Shown here: positions 52,077 to 59,773 of the stretch, piece by piece
How the letters are laid out: the number at the start of each line of letters is the position of its first letter
How positions within the stretch are numbered: position 1 is the first letter of the stretch
Assembly: GCA_028826165.1 (NCBI GenBank)
Contig: JAPDFW010000035.1
Span: 1-59,773, forward strand
Source of the DNA: Anaeramoeba ignava
Lineage: Eukaryota; Metamonada; Anaeramoebidae
DNA length: 59,773 nucleotides
Direction of reading: 5' to 3'
Translations under genes and position numbers: made by a program
Notes under the pieces: generated by a model
Told to the model about the DNA's origin: nothing
The model's input: the letters and a program-made list of their open reading frames with translations, nothing else
The model's database searches: none

Positions 52077-54971
52077 TTAATCAAATTTCTCAGATTTATC
52101 ATCATGTGAAACTAAAAGTTTATTTTGAGAAGGTTGATCAACAGAAGTATATTTGGGTTGTTTCTTTTTACGAATCAAAACAATAGCAATAATAACTATT
52201 GCAATTACAACAATAGGAACAATAACAGCTGCTGCAATTACTCCTGCTTTACTAGAACTAGAACTTGTAGTTTGAACTGAATTACCTGCAGTCAAAACAG
52301 CAAGATATGAAGGAGAACCAGAATAACTACTTGCTAAACAATTATCAAGTGCTGATGCAAAAACTGAAATCAAATAAACTTCTCCTTCTTTTAAATTGTT
52401 TTGTGTAAATTCTGTTTGATTTGAATTTAGAAATTCTGTTGTTGAATTGCAACTGAAACAATATCCTTTTAATCCTTCTGATAATAATAATCCATTCCAA
52501 TTACATTTAATTGATGTCTCTGTTGATGAGCAACTTAATGATTCAATATTTCCTAATTTTGCAATCATTGAAACTGATGAACTTGATGGCCCTAATAATG
52601 ATATATTACATGTTGATTCTGAACATCCACTAATTAAAATAGTATAAAGAACATTTCCTGGAATATTATCTTTAATTCCATAAACATTTTCTCCACTTTC
52701 ATTAATTTGATCAAAATGATTCCATGTGTTTCCATTATCAATAGAAATTAAATATCCATAATTTCTTTCAATTTTACTAAAGTTAATTTGGAATTCTTGA
52801 ATTCCTCCATTCCAATATAAAATATTTGGTTTTGTTAATTTTGTTTTAATATTGATTGTTGAAATATCTCCACAATTTAAATTGGAATCACATGCTGAAA
52901 CATTAATTGTATATTCTTCATTTGGAATTAATGCTGTGAAATTGTATGATGTTGTTGTAATTTGAATTGAATTTGAATCATTTGAATCATTTGATGAATA
53001 TGAAAAAGTATAATTTGTTGGAATTCTTGAGCCTGAAGGTTGATTCCAATTACATTCAATATTAATTGAATTTGAAATTGAACAACTTAAATTGTAAACT
53101 TTTCCAAATAAAGTAAATATTGAATTTGAAACAATTTCTCCTTGATTTTGATTTAAACATTCTTCATTTGAACAACCCCAAATTGAAACTGAATAATTTG
53201 TGTTTGATAATAAATTTGAAGTTAGAATTGCAGATTTTGAAGAATTTGGGAATGATAATTGAGTTTGATTTGAAGAATTTGATTGATATGAAATGATGTA
53301 ATGATCAAGTTTTGGAGTTGAATTAAAAAGAGGCACATCAGGATAATCCCAAGAAACAGAAATTTGAGAATTTAATAAAGCAGAAAGTGATAAATTCTTA
53401 ACAGAATCAATTCTTGTTGTTAAATTCCAAGGATTAGAAGCATCACCACAAACATTCATAAAAGAATCACAAGCACGAATTTGGATTGAATAATCAACAT
53501 TTCCAGAAATATTGGGATATTGAGAAGAATTGAATAATTGAGAATAAATTGAATTGTTCAAAAGAGGATTTTGAATTGAAATCCATTGTTGATCATAATA
53601 AATTTGATAATCAAAATTTGAACCAATAATTTGATTCCAATAGCAAGCAAATTGAGAAAATAAAGAAACACAACTTTGAATACTAACTTGAGGAATGGAA
53701 GAAGAAGTAGTAAAAACATAGGATTTTCCTTCGAAAGAATTATTATTCACATTTGCATGAGAAGCACCAACAATAAAGGATGAATAATAGAGATTTACGC
53801 TTTTACCGAAATAGTCACCAATTTGGCCATCACTTGAAAATAAAATTGTTTCATCATTCCAAGCTGAGCCATTATTTTGAAAAATATAAGCTTTTCCTTG
53901 ATAAGTATTATTGTTAGCAGTTGCATAAGGAGCACCAATAATTGAGAAATTAGAAGAAATTTGAACAGAAAGTCCAAAAAAATCACCAGCATTTCCATCA
54001 CTAGCTGTCAAAATTTCTTGTTCAATCCAATTTGAACCATTCATTTCAAAAAGATAAGCTTTCCCTTGATAAAATTTATCTGAAACATTTGCGTAAGGAG
54101 AACCAACAATAAGATAGTCTACATCTTGAGAAATTCCAACTGAATATCCAAAATTATCACCTGAATTACCATCACTAGCTGTCAAAATTTGATTTTCAAT
54201 CCAATTTGTTCCGTTATTTTCAAAAACATAAGATTTTCCTTGTTCAGAAGAGTTCACAACATTTGCAAACGGAGCTCCAATTATAGCATAATTGCTTTGA
54301 GAAATACCAACACTCCAACCAAAACGATTTGATGAATTACCATCACTAGCTGTCAAAATTTGCTTTTCAATCCAATTTGTTCCGTTATTTTGGAAAATAT
54401 AAGCTTTTCCTTGCTCAGAATAATTTCCAACTTGAGCAGCATAAGCACCAACAATAATATAATTATCATCTTGAGAAATTCCAATTGAATATCCAAAAAA
54501 ATCACCAACATTACCATCACTAGCTGTCAAAATTTGCTTTTCAATCCAATTTGTTCCGTTATTTTGAAAAATATAAGTTTTTCCTTGATAATAATTACTT
54601 CCGACTTTGGCAGCAAAAGCACCAACAATAATATAATTTTCATCTTGAGAAATTTGAACAGAAAATCCAAAATTATCACTTGAATTACCATCACTAGCTG
54701 TCAATGTCAAATATTGAACCCAATTTGAACCGTTATTTTGAAAAAGATAGACTTTTCCTTGTTCTGTGTTGTTTCCAACTTGAGATTTTGGTGAACCAAT
54801 AACTGCATAATTTTCTGACATTGAAACTGATTGTCCAAAATCATCATTTGTTTGTCCATCATTTGAAATTAATATTCCTGTTTGTGTCCAAATTAATCCT
54901 GTTGTTGAAATTGAATAATTAAAAAGTATTAAAATTAAAGTTAGAAATGAAAATAAAGTTTTATTATTCAT
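52077..54971 (-). CDS. Type I membrane protein: FG-GAP propeller plus FN3-like domains, paralogue 1
   Basis: 964 residues in one exon. A signal peptide (FSFLTLILILFNYSIS, residues 8-23) is followed by seven FG-GAP-type repeats, about 30-440, each with DGNxGDxFGYSV, YIIVGAPxA and GKAYIFQNNG, the pattern of integrin-alpha-like seven-bladed propellers. From about 445 to 890 are fibronectin-III-like domains rich in N-glycosylation sites (for example NWNQPSGSRIPTNYTFSY). A serine run and one membrane helix (GVIAAAVIVPIVVIAIVIIA, about 910-932) precede RKKK and a tail of about 28 residues containing YTSV, a possible YxxPhi sorting motif. The protein is probably a surface adhesion or recognition receptor. 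Its start lies 217 bases from that of its paralogue on the other strand. Confidence 0.85.
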   Translation of the reverse strand: MNNKTLFSFLTLILILFNYSISTTGLIWTQTGILISNDGQTNDDFGQSVSMSENYAVIGSPKSQVGNNTEQGKVYLFQNNGSNWVQYLTLTASDGNSSDNFGFSVQISQDENYIIVGAFAAKVGSNYYQGKTYIFQNNGTNWIEKQILTASDGNVGDFFGYSIGISQDDNYIIVGAYAAQVGNYSEQGKAYIFQNNGTNWIEKQILTASDGNSSNRFGWSVGISQSNYAIIGAPFANVVNSSEQGKSYVFENNGTNWIENQILTASDGNSGDNFGYSVGISQDVDYLIVGSPYANVSDKFYQGKAYLFEMNGSNWIEQEILTASDGNAGDFFGLSVQISSNFSIIGAPYATANNNTYQGKAYIFQNNGSAWNDETILFSSDGQIGDYFGKSVNLYYSSFIVGASHANVNNNSFEGKSYVFTTSSSIPQVSIQSCVSLFSQFACYWNQIIGSNFDYQIYYDQQWISIQNPLLNNSIYSQLFNSSQYPNISGNVDYSIQIRACDSFMNVCGDASNPWNLTTRIDSVKNLSLSALLNSQISVSWDYPDVPLFNSTPKLDHYIISYQSNSSNQTQLSFPNSSKSAILTSNLLSNTNYSVSIWGCSNEECLNQNQGEIVSNSIFTLFGKVYNLSCSISNSINIECNWNQPSGSRIPTNYTFSYSSNDSNDSNSIQITTTSYNFTALIPNEEYTINVSACDSNLNCGDISTINIKTKLTKPNILYWNGGIQEFQINFSKIERNYGYLISIDNGNTWNHFDQINESGENVYGIKDNIPGNVLYTILISGCSESTCNISLLGPSSSSVSMIAKLGNIESLSCSSTETSIKCNWNGLLLSEGLKGYCFSCNSTTEFLNSNQTEFTQNNLKEGEVYLISVFASALDNCLASSYSGSPSYLAVLTAGNSVQTTSSSSSKAGVIAAAVIVPIVVIAIVIIAIVLIRKKKQPKYTSVDQPSQNKLLVSHDDKSEKFD

Positions 54972-55188
54972 TTTTATTTTTGCTTTTTTTTTTTAATTTA
55001 TTAAAATAGAATAAAAGAAAAGAAAAGAAAAAAAATGAAATTTAAAAAAAAAAAATGAAAAAAAAAATTTTTTTATTAAATAATGACTAATTATTATTTA
55101 AAAATAAAAATAAAAATAAATAAAAAAAAATTTTTTTTTCATTTTTTCATTCTTCCAATTTTTTCCAATTTTTTCTTATAAAAATAAA
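54972..55188. promoter_or_regulatory. 217-bp divergent promoter of the FG-GAP pair
   Basis: Has two A-run/T-run junctions (about 55055-55077 and 55125-55140) and CATTTTTTCATT near the plus-strand gene. The arrangement is roughly symmetrical, as expected if both genes are expressed from it. Confidence 0.55.
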
Positions 55189-58047
55189 ATGATTAAAAAT
55201 TTAATCTTATTTCAACTTCTTTTCTTTTTAATAAAAACTCAATTATTTGTAAATGAAACTCAATTAATTTCAAATGATGGTGAATTGAATGATAATTTTG
55301 GAAAATCAGTTTCAATTACTCAAAATTATGCAGTTATTGGTTCACCAAATTCACAAGTTGGAAATAATCCTGAACAAGGAAAAGCTTATATTTTCCAAAA
55401 AAATGGTTCAAATTGGGTTCAATATCTGACATTGACAGCTAGTGATGGTAATTCAGGCGATAATTTTGGATTTTCTGTTCAAATTTCTCAAGATGAAAAT
55501 TATATTATTGTTGGCGCTTATTCAGCAAATTTATGGAATACTTCAAATCAAGGAAAAGCTTATATTTTTCAAAATAACGGAACAAATTGGATTGAAAAGC
55601 AAATTTTGACAGCTAGTGATGGTAATTCAAATGACAATTTTGGATATTCAGTTGGAATTTCTCAAGATGTTAATTATATTATTATTAGTTCGCCTTATGC
55701 AAATGTTAGTAATAATACTTATCAAGGAAAAGCTTATATTTTTCAAAATAACGGAACAAATTGGATTCAACAAGAAATTTTGACAGCTAGTGATGGAAAT
55801 GCTGGAAGTAATTTTGGATATTCACTTTCAATTTCTGGAAATTACACAATTATTGGCGCACCTTATGCAAATGTTGGTGCTAATCTTTCACAAGGAAAAT
55901 CTTATATTTTTCAAAATAACGGAACAAATTGGATTGAAAAGCAAATTTTGACAGCTAGTGATGGTTCTTATAGTGACTATTTTGGATATTCAGTTGGAAT
56001 TTCTCAAGATGATTCCATTATAATTGGAGCACCTGGTGTTGTTTACACAAACTCCTCTAACAAAGGGAAAGCTTATCTTTTTGAAATGAATGGTTCAAAT
56101 TGGATTCAAAACCAAATCCTTATTCCAAATGACTCAAATTTTGCCTCTTTTGGTGTTAGTTCAGCTATTTTCGGGAATTTGAGTATTGTTGGTTCTTATG
56201 GATATCAAAAACTTTCAGAAGGATCAAATGGGAAAGGTTATGTTTTTGAAAAAATGGATTCTGTTTGGACTCAACAATTATCATTATTTCCAAGTGATGG
56301 TACAAATGGTGACTATTTTGGCAAAAGCGTAAATCTCTATAATTCATCCTTTATTGTTGGTGCTTCTCATGCAAATGTGAATAATAATTCTTTACAAGGC
56401 AAATCCTATGTTTTTACTAATTCCTCCTCTATTCCCCAAGTTAATATTCAAAGTTGTGTTTCTTTATTTTCTCAATTTGCTTGCTATTGGAATCAAATTA
56501 TTGGTTCAAATGTTGATTATCAAATTTATTATGATCAACAATGGATTTCAATTCAAAATCCTCTTTTGAACAATTCAATTTATTCTCAATTATTCAATTC
56601 TTCTCAATATCCCAATATTTCTGGAAATGTTGATTATTCAATCCAAATTCGCGCTTGTGATTCTTTTATGAATGTTTGTGGCGATGCTTCTAATCCTTGG
56701 AATTTAACAACAAGAATTGATTCTGTTAAGAATTTATCACTTTCTGCTTTATTAAATTCTCAAATTTCTGTTTCTTGGGATTATCCTGATGTGCCTCTTG
56801 TTAATTCAACTCCAAAACTTGATCATTATATCATTTCATATCAATCAAATTCTTCAAATCAAACTCAATTATCATTCCCAAATTCCTCAAAATCTGCAAT
56901 TCTAACTTCAAATTTATTATCAAATACAAATTATTCAGTTTCAATTTGGGGTTGTTCAAATGAAGAATGTTTAAATCAAAATCAAGGAGAAATTGTTTCA
57001 AATTCAATATTTACTTTATTTGGAAAAGTTTACAATTTAAGTTGTTCAATTTCAAATTCAATTAATATTGAATGTAATTGGAATCAACCTTCAGGCTCAA
57101 GAATTCCAACAAATTATACTTTTTCATATTCATCAAATGATTCAAATGATTCAAATTCAATTCAAGTTACAACAACATCATACAATTTCACAGCATTAAT
57201 TCCAAATGAAGAATATACAATTAATGTTTCAGCATGTGATTCCAATTTAAATTGTGGAGATATTTCAACAATCAATATTAAAACAAAATTAACAAAACCA
57301 AATATTTTATATTGGAATGGAGGAATTCAAGAATTCCAAATTAACTTTAGTAAAATTGAAAGAAATTATGGATATTTAATTTCTATTGATAATGGAAACA
57401 CATGGAATCATTTTGATCAAATTAATGAAAGTGGAGAAAATGTTTATGGAGTTAAAGATAATATTCCAGGAAATGTTCTTTACAATGTTTTAATTAGTGG
57501 ATGTTCAGAATCAACATGTAATATATCATTATTAGGGCCATCAAGTTCATCAGTTTCAATGATTGCAAAATTAGGAAATATTGAATCATTAAGTTGCTCA
57601 GCAATAGATACATCAATTAAATGTAATTGGAATGGATTATTATTATCAGAAGGATTAAAAGGATATTGTTTCAGTTGCAATTCAACAACAGAATTTCTAA
57701 ATTCAAATCAAACAGAATTTACACAAAACAATTTAAAAGAAGGAGAAGTTTATTTGATTTCAGTTTTTGCATCAGCACTTGATAATTGCTCAGTAAGTAA
57801 TTATTCTGGTTCTCCTTCAACTTCTTTGGTACAAATATTTCCACCAAATCCATCTACATCTACTTCTAGTTCTAGTAAAGCAGGAGTAATTGCAGCAGCT
57901 GTTATTGTTCCTATTGTTGTAATTGCAATAGTTATTATTGCTATTGTTTTGATTCGTAAAAAGAAATCTCATCATAAAGAAATTCATCAAGATATGAATT
58001 TAGCTCAAGAAAGATTAATTTCAAGTGATCAAGAAAATCTTGATTAA
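55189..58047 (+). CDS. Type I membrane protein: FG-GAP propeller plus FN3-like domains, paralogue 2
   Basis: 952 residues in one exon with the layout of paralogue 1: signal peptide (LILFQLLFFLIKTQLF), seven FG-GAP repeats (the sixth degenerate, NDSNFASFGVSS), FN3-like domains, membrane helix and RKKK. From VNIQSCVSLFSQFACYW to the membrane helix the two proteins differ at only a handful of positions (for example LFNSTPK/LVNSTPK, YTILISG/YNVLISG). The propeller blades differ more, and the cytoplasmic tails (this one HHKEIHQDMNLAQERL...) are unrelated. So the stalk has been homogenised, probably by gene conversion between inverted copies. Ligand unknown. Confidence 0.85.
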   Translation: MIKNLILFQLLFFLIKTQLFVNETQLISNDGELNDNFGKSVSITQNYAVIGSPNSQVGNNPEQGKAYIFQKNGSNWVQYLTLTASDGNSGDNFGFSVQISQDENYIIVGAYSANLWNTSNQGKAYIFQNNGTNWIEKQILTASDGNSNDNFGYSVGISQDVNYIIISSPYANVSNNTYQGKAYIFQNNGTNWIQQEILTASDGNAGSNFGYSLSISGNYTIIGAPYANVGANLSQGKSYIFQNNGTNWIEKQILTASDGSYSDYFGYSVGISQDDSIIIGAPGVVYTNSSNKGKAYLFEMNGSNWIQNQILIPNDSNFASFGVSSAIFGNLSIVGSYGYQKLSEGSNGKGYVFEKMDSVWTQQLSLFPSDGTNGDYFGKSVNLYNSSFIVGASHANVNNNSLQGKSYVFTNSSSIPQVNIQSCVSLFSQFACYWNQIIGSNVDYQIYYDQQWISIQNPLLNNSIYSQLFNSSQYPNISGNVDYSIQIRACDSFMNVCGDASNPWNLTTRIDSVKNLSLSALLNSQISVSWDYPDVPLVNSTPKLDHYIISYQSNSSNQTQLSFPNSSKSAILTSNLLSNTNYSVSIWGCSNEECLNQNQGEIVSNSIFTLFGKVYNLSCSISNSINIECNWNQPSGSRIPTNYTFSYSSNDSNDSNSIQVTTTSYNFTALIPNEEYTINVSACDSNLNCGDISTINIKTKLTKPNILYWNGGIQEFQINFSKIERNYGYLISIDNGNTWNHFDQINESGENVYGVKDNIPGNVLYNVLISGCSESTCNISLLGPSSSSVSMIAKLGNIESLSCSAIDTSIKCNWNGLLLSEGLKGYCFSCNSTTEFLNSNQTEFTQNNLKEGEVYLISVFASALDNCSVSNYSGSPSTSLVQIFPPNPSTSTSSSSKAGVIAAAVIVPIVVIAIVIIAIVLIRKKKSHHKEIHQDMNLAQERLISSDQENLD

Positions 58048-58153
58048 TTCAAAAAACAAAACTTGAAAAAAAAAAAATTTTTTTTTTGATCCACTTTTTT
58101 TTTTGCTTTTTTAAAAAAAGAAAAAATAAAACTATTTTTTTTTCAGTTTTTTT
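58048..58153. other. Convergent 3' gap
   Basis: About 100 bases with an A10/T9 junction between the stop codons of the FG-GAP gene and the terminal BTB gene. No other feature. Confidence 0.5.
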
Positions 58154-59577
58154 TTAAAATTCTCTTTTCTTTTCTCTAATTTGTTTTTGACGAATTTTAT
58201 CAATTATTAAATTAAAATAAAGGAGATCATTTAATTGATAATATTCAGAAGCATCAAAAAGTTCATCAACAATTTCAACAGAAAGATCTTCATCAATTTT
58301 ATTCAGATACAAAAATTGGATAACTTGTTTGATACTATGAGCACTTCTTCCGCTATAGTCATTCACACAATTCGAGCTATCGTTAACATTCAAGAACATT
58401 CCTCTGTACAAATCACTTCTTGCAATAAGAATTAATCGATGAACTTTGATTTTTTCCTGAGCAATAATGATGAAGTCCTTTGAGTCTTCGTCAGAATACA
58501 AGCGTTCCAAATCGCGAATTAGACCTTTCTTGCCAGATTTATTTGCGACCCAATTCTCGTCGAATCCGAGAGTTCTTGGCTATTGGTATTATAGTGCTAT
58601 TTGATATTCCACTGTAGATAAAACTGAGGAAATCAAAAACTTCAAATGTTGATTTTGAGTATGAAATTTGGATCAATTTGGAAACATTTTCTTTCCCGAT
58701 TCGAAGCTCAATTATCAGTCGATGCGCAGGTATTTTTTGTGAGTTTGTGGGTATTTCAATATCAGTGAATTCCTTTCTTTCTAACAAATTCTGGAAGTCA
58801 GAAATCAAACTTTTGGAAACTAAAGAAAACACAAATGAAGTGTCTTCACCACAAACAACTTTGATTGAGTGGTTTTCAAACGAAATGTTTGGATCAATGA
58901 CCATTTCGTGGAATTTATCTATTGGCTCTCCCGCTTTCCAAATATAAACATCATTTTGACTTGTGATTGCAAGTGAATGAGTTGATGATGAAGAAATATC
59001 AGTGATATTTTTATTCACAAGAAAATCAACAACTGAAAAAATGAGTTTTTGATTTGATCCAACAAAATAAACAAAATTCTCAGGATTTGAGGAGGTTGTT
59101 TTTCTTTGCGCAAGAAGGAAACTATGGTTTTGTCCTGTAGCTATTTTGAGGATTGCGCCGATTGGGAATTTTGGATTGTTTTCTGTTATGATTTTGTTTG
59201 GAATGCTTATATTTTTTTGGTGATTAAGTGAAAGTTGGCCTTGTAAATTGAGTCCACAAGAAAATAATTGGCCGTTTAAGTCTTGGAAATAGAAAAACTC
59301 TGAACTCAATCCGGAAAATACTCTCTGAACATTATTTGCGCAAAGAAGTGGTCTGTTTGAACTAGGAATAGTGGCTACTCCAAGTTGTCCGTTTTGATTT
59401 GCACCACAACTGTAAAGTTGACAGTTGTTTGTGATAAAATATGTTTGATTTTTTCCACATATAATATCGTGAACTGATATTGCTTTTTCAAAGAAAAAAC
59501 GATTTTGTGTTGGTGTTCCTACATAGCTTCGATAATCTTCTGGTAATGCAAGCTGTCCAAATTTATTACTTCCCCAA
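58154..59577 (-). CDS. Diverged RCC1-BTB protein, 3' part, with one apparent frameshift
   Basis: The exon begins at 59577 after an AAAG acceptor and reads WGSNKFGQLALPED, SCGANQNGQLGVA and SCGLNLQGQLSL (RCC1 turns). A first BTB (NLLERKEFTDIEIPTNSQ, PAHRLIIELRI, FEVFDFLSFIYSGI) follows. Near 58570-58590 the frame changes by one base; the next frame reads GFDENWVANKSGKKGLIRDL and a full second BTB (DFIIIAQEKIKVHRLILIAR, YRGMFLNV, CVNDYSGRS), ending at 58154. GFDENW..KGLIRDL matches the ankyrin-BTB gene (GFDSNW..KGLIKDL), so both frames are genuine. No suitable intron fits. It has ordinary codon use and no EN hexamer runs, so it is an outgroup to the array. N-terminal exons lie beyond the window. 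Confidence 0.75.
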
Positions 59578-59587
59578 CTTTTATATT

Positions 59588-59773
59588 AATTTTTTTTTAA
59601 ATATTTTTTATATAAATTTAAATATTTTTTTTAAATATTTTCAAATTTAAATATTTTATTTTGAATTTAAATATTTTTATTAAATATTTTATTTTGAATA
59701 TTTTTTTTTAAATATTTTTATTAAATATTTTTGGATTTAAATATTGGAATTTAAATATTTTTGAAATATTTTT
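59588..59773. repeat. (AAATATTT)n tract, probable intron of the terminal RCC1-BTB gene
   Basis: TTTAAATATTTT units with slips run to the window edge. It lies directly upstream of the splice acceptor at 59578, so it is likely intronic. Confidence 0.75.

Noticed and set aside
58540-58640. Intron (61 bases, GTTTTT..AATAG) to explain the frame change in the terminal RCC1-BTB gene
   Set aside because: It would remove FEVFDFLSFIYSGI, which is conserved BTB sequence; a one-base indel is simpler.

Overview
The window looks like AT-rich nuclear DNA from a protist with very many simple repeats. It has spliceosomal GT..AG introns, conserved eukaryotic genes (a NEDD8 E2, the FACT subunit Pob3/SSRP1, a Yih1/IMPACT homologue and an SH3-PX-BAR sorting nexin), hexanucleotide tracts in and between genes, and many RCC1-BTB, ankyrin-BTB and FG-GAP proteins. 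That mix is most like Anaeramoeba (Metamonada). The assignment rests on gene content and is only moderately certain. The code is standard: TAA and TGA both end well-aligned genes.

Region 1 (1-25.6 kb) is a two-armed array of eleven RCC1-propeller/tandem-BTB paralogues, called A to K here. A-G lie on the minus strand (1-13.3 kb) and H-K on the plus strand (17.3-25.6 kb). The arms point away from a centre that holds UBC12 (the NEDD8-conjugating E2) and an ankyrin-BTB gene. C, D, F and G are intact, A is cut by the window edge, and B, E, H, I, J and K are broken by small indels or stops. Each unit is a conserved T-rich leader, an intronless ORF, and an (AAAATT)n tract that starts inside the last codons. 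Scaffold residues are nearly invariant, while two to four residues in each propeller blade differ from copy to copy. This looks like a diversifying recognition surface on a BTB adaptor, placed beside the E2 that would activate cullin-3 ligases.

Region 2 (25.7-29.6 kb) is POB3 on the minus strand, with a 1 kb repeat-filled intron and a frame break in a CAAAAT tract, followed upstream by a long TATATT-type array. Region 3 (29.6-34.3 kb) has no intact gene. It holds a 240-bp direct repeat, degraded transposase pieces and a possible tyrosine-recombinase fragment.

Region 4 (35.0-39.8 kb) is a Yih1/IMPACT gene whose two exons are separated by a 4 kb intron. The intron contains a decayed DDE transposase, a piece of a ubiquitin protease and a 12-bp satellite. 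Head-to-head with it is a 1264-aa HEAT-repeat gene (39.9-44.8 kb), followed by a 1.4 kb 12-bp satellite.

Region 5 (46.4-51.0 kb) is a nine-exon SNX9-type gene whose exons can be joined by phase; three of its eight introns are swollen by simple repeats. Region 6 (52.1-58.0 kb) is a head-to-head pair of type I membrane proteins with FG-GAP propellers and fibronectin-III-like domains. Their ectodomain halves are nearly identical but their cytoplasmic tails are unrelated. The window ends in a diverged RCC1-BTB gene on the minus strand that enters an intron at the edge. I saw no tRNA, rRNA or CRISPR array.
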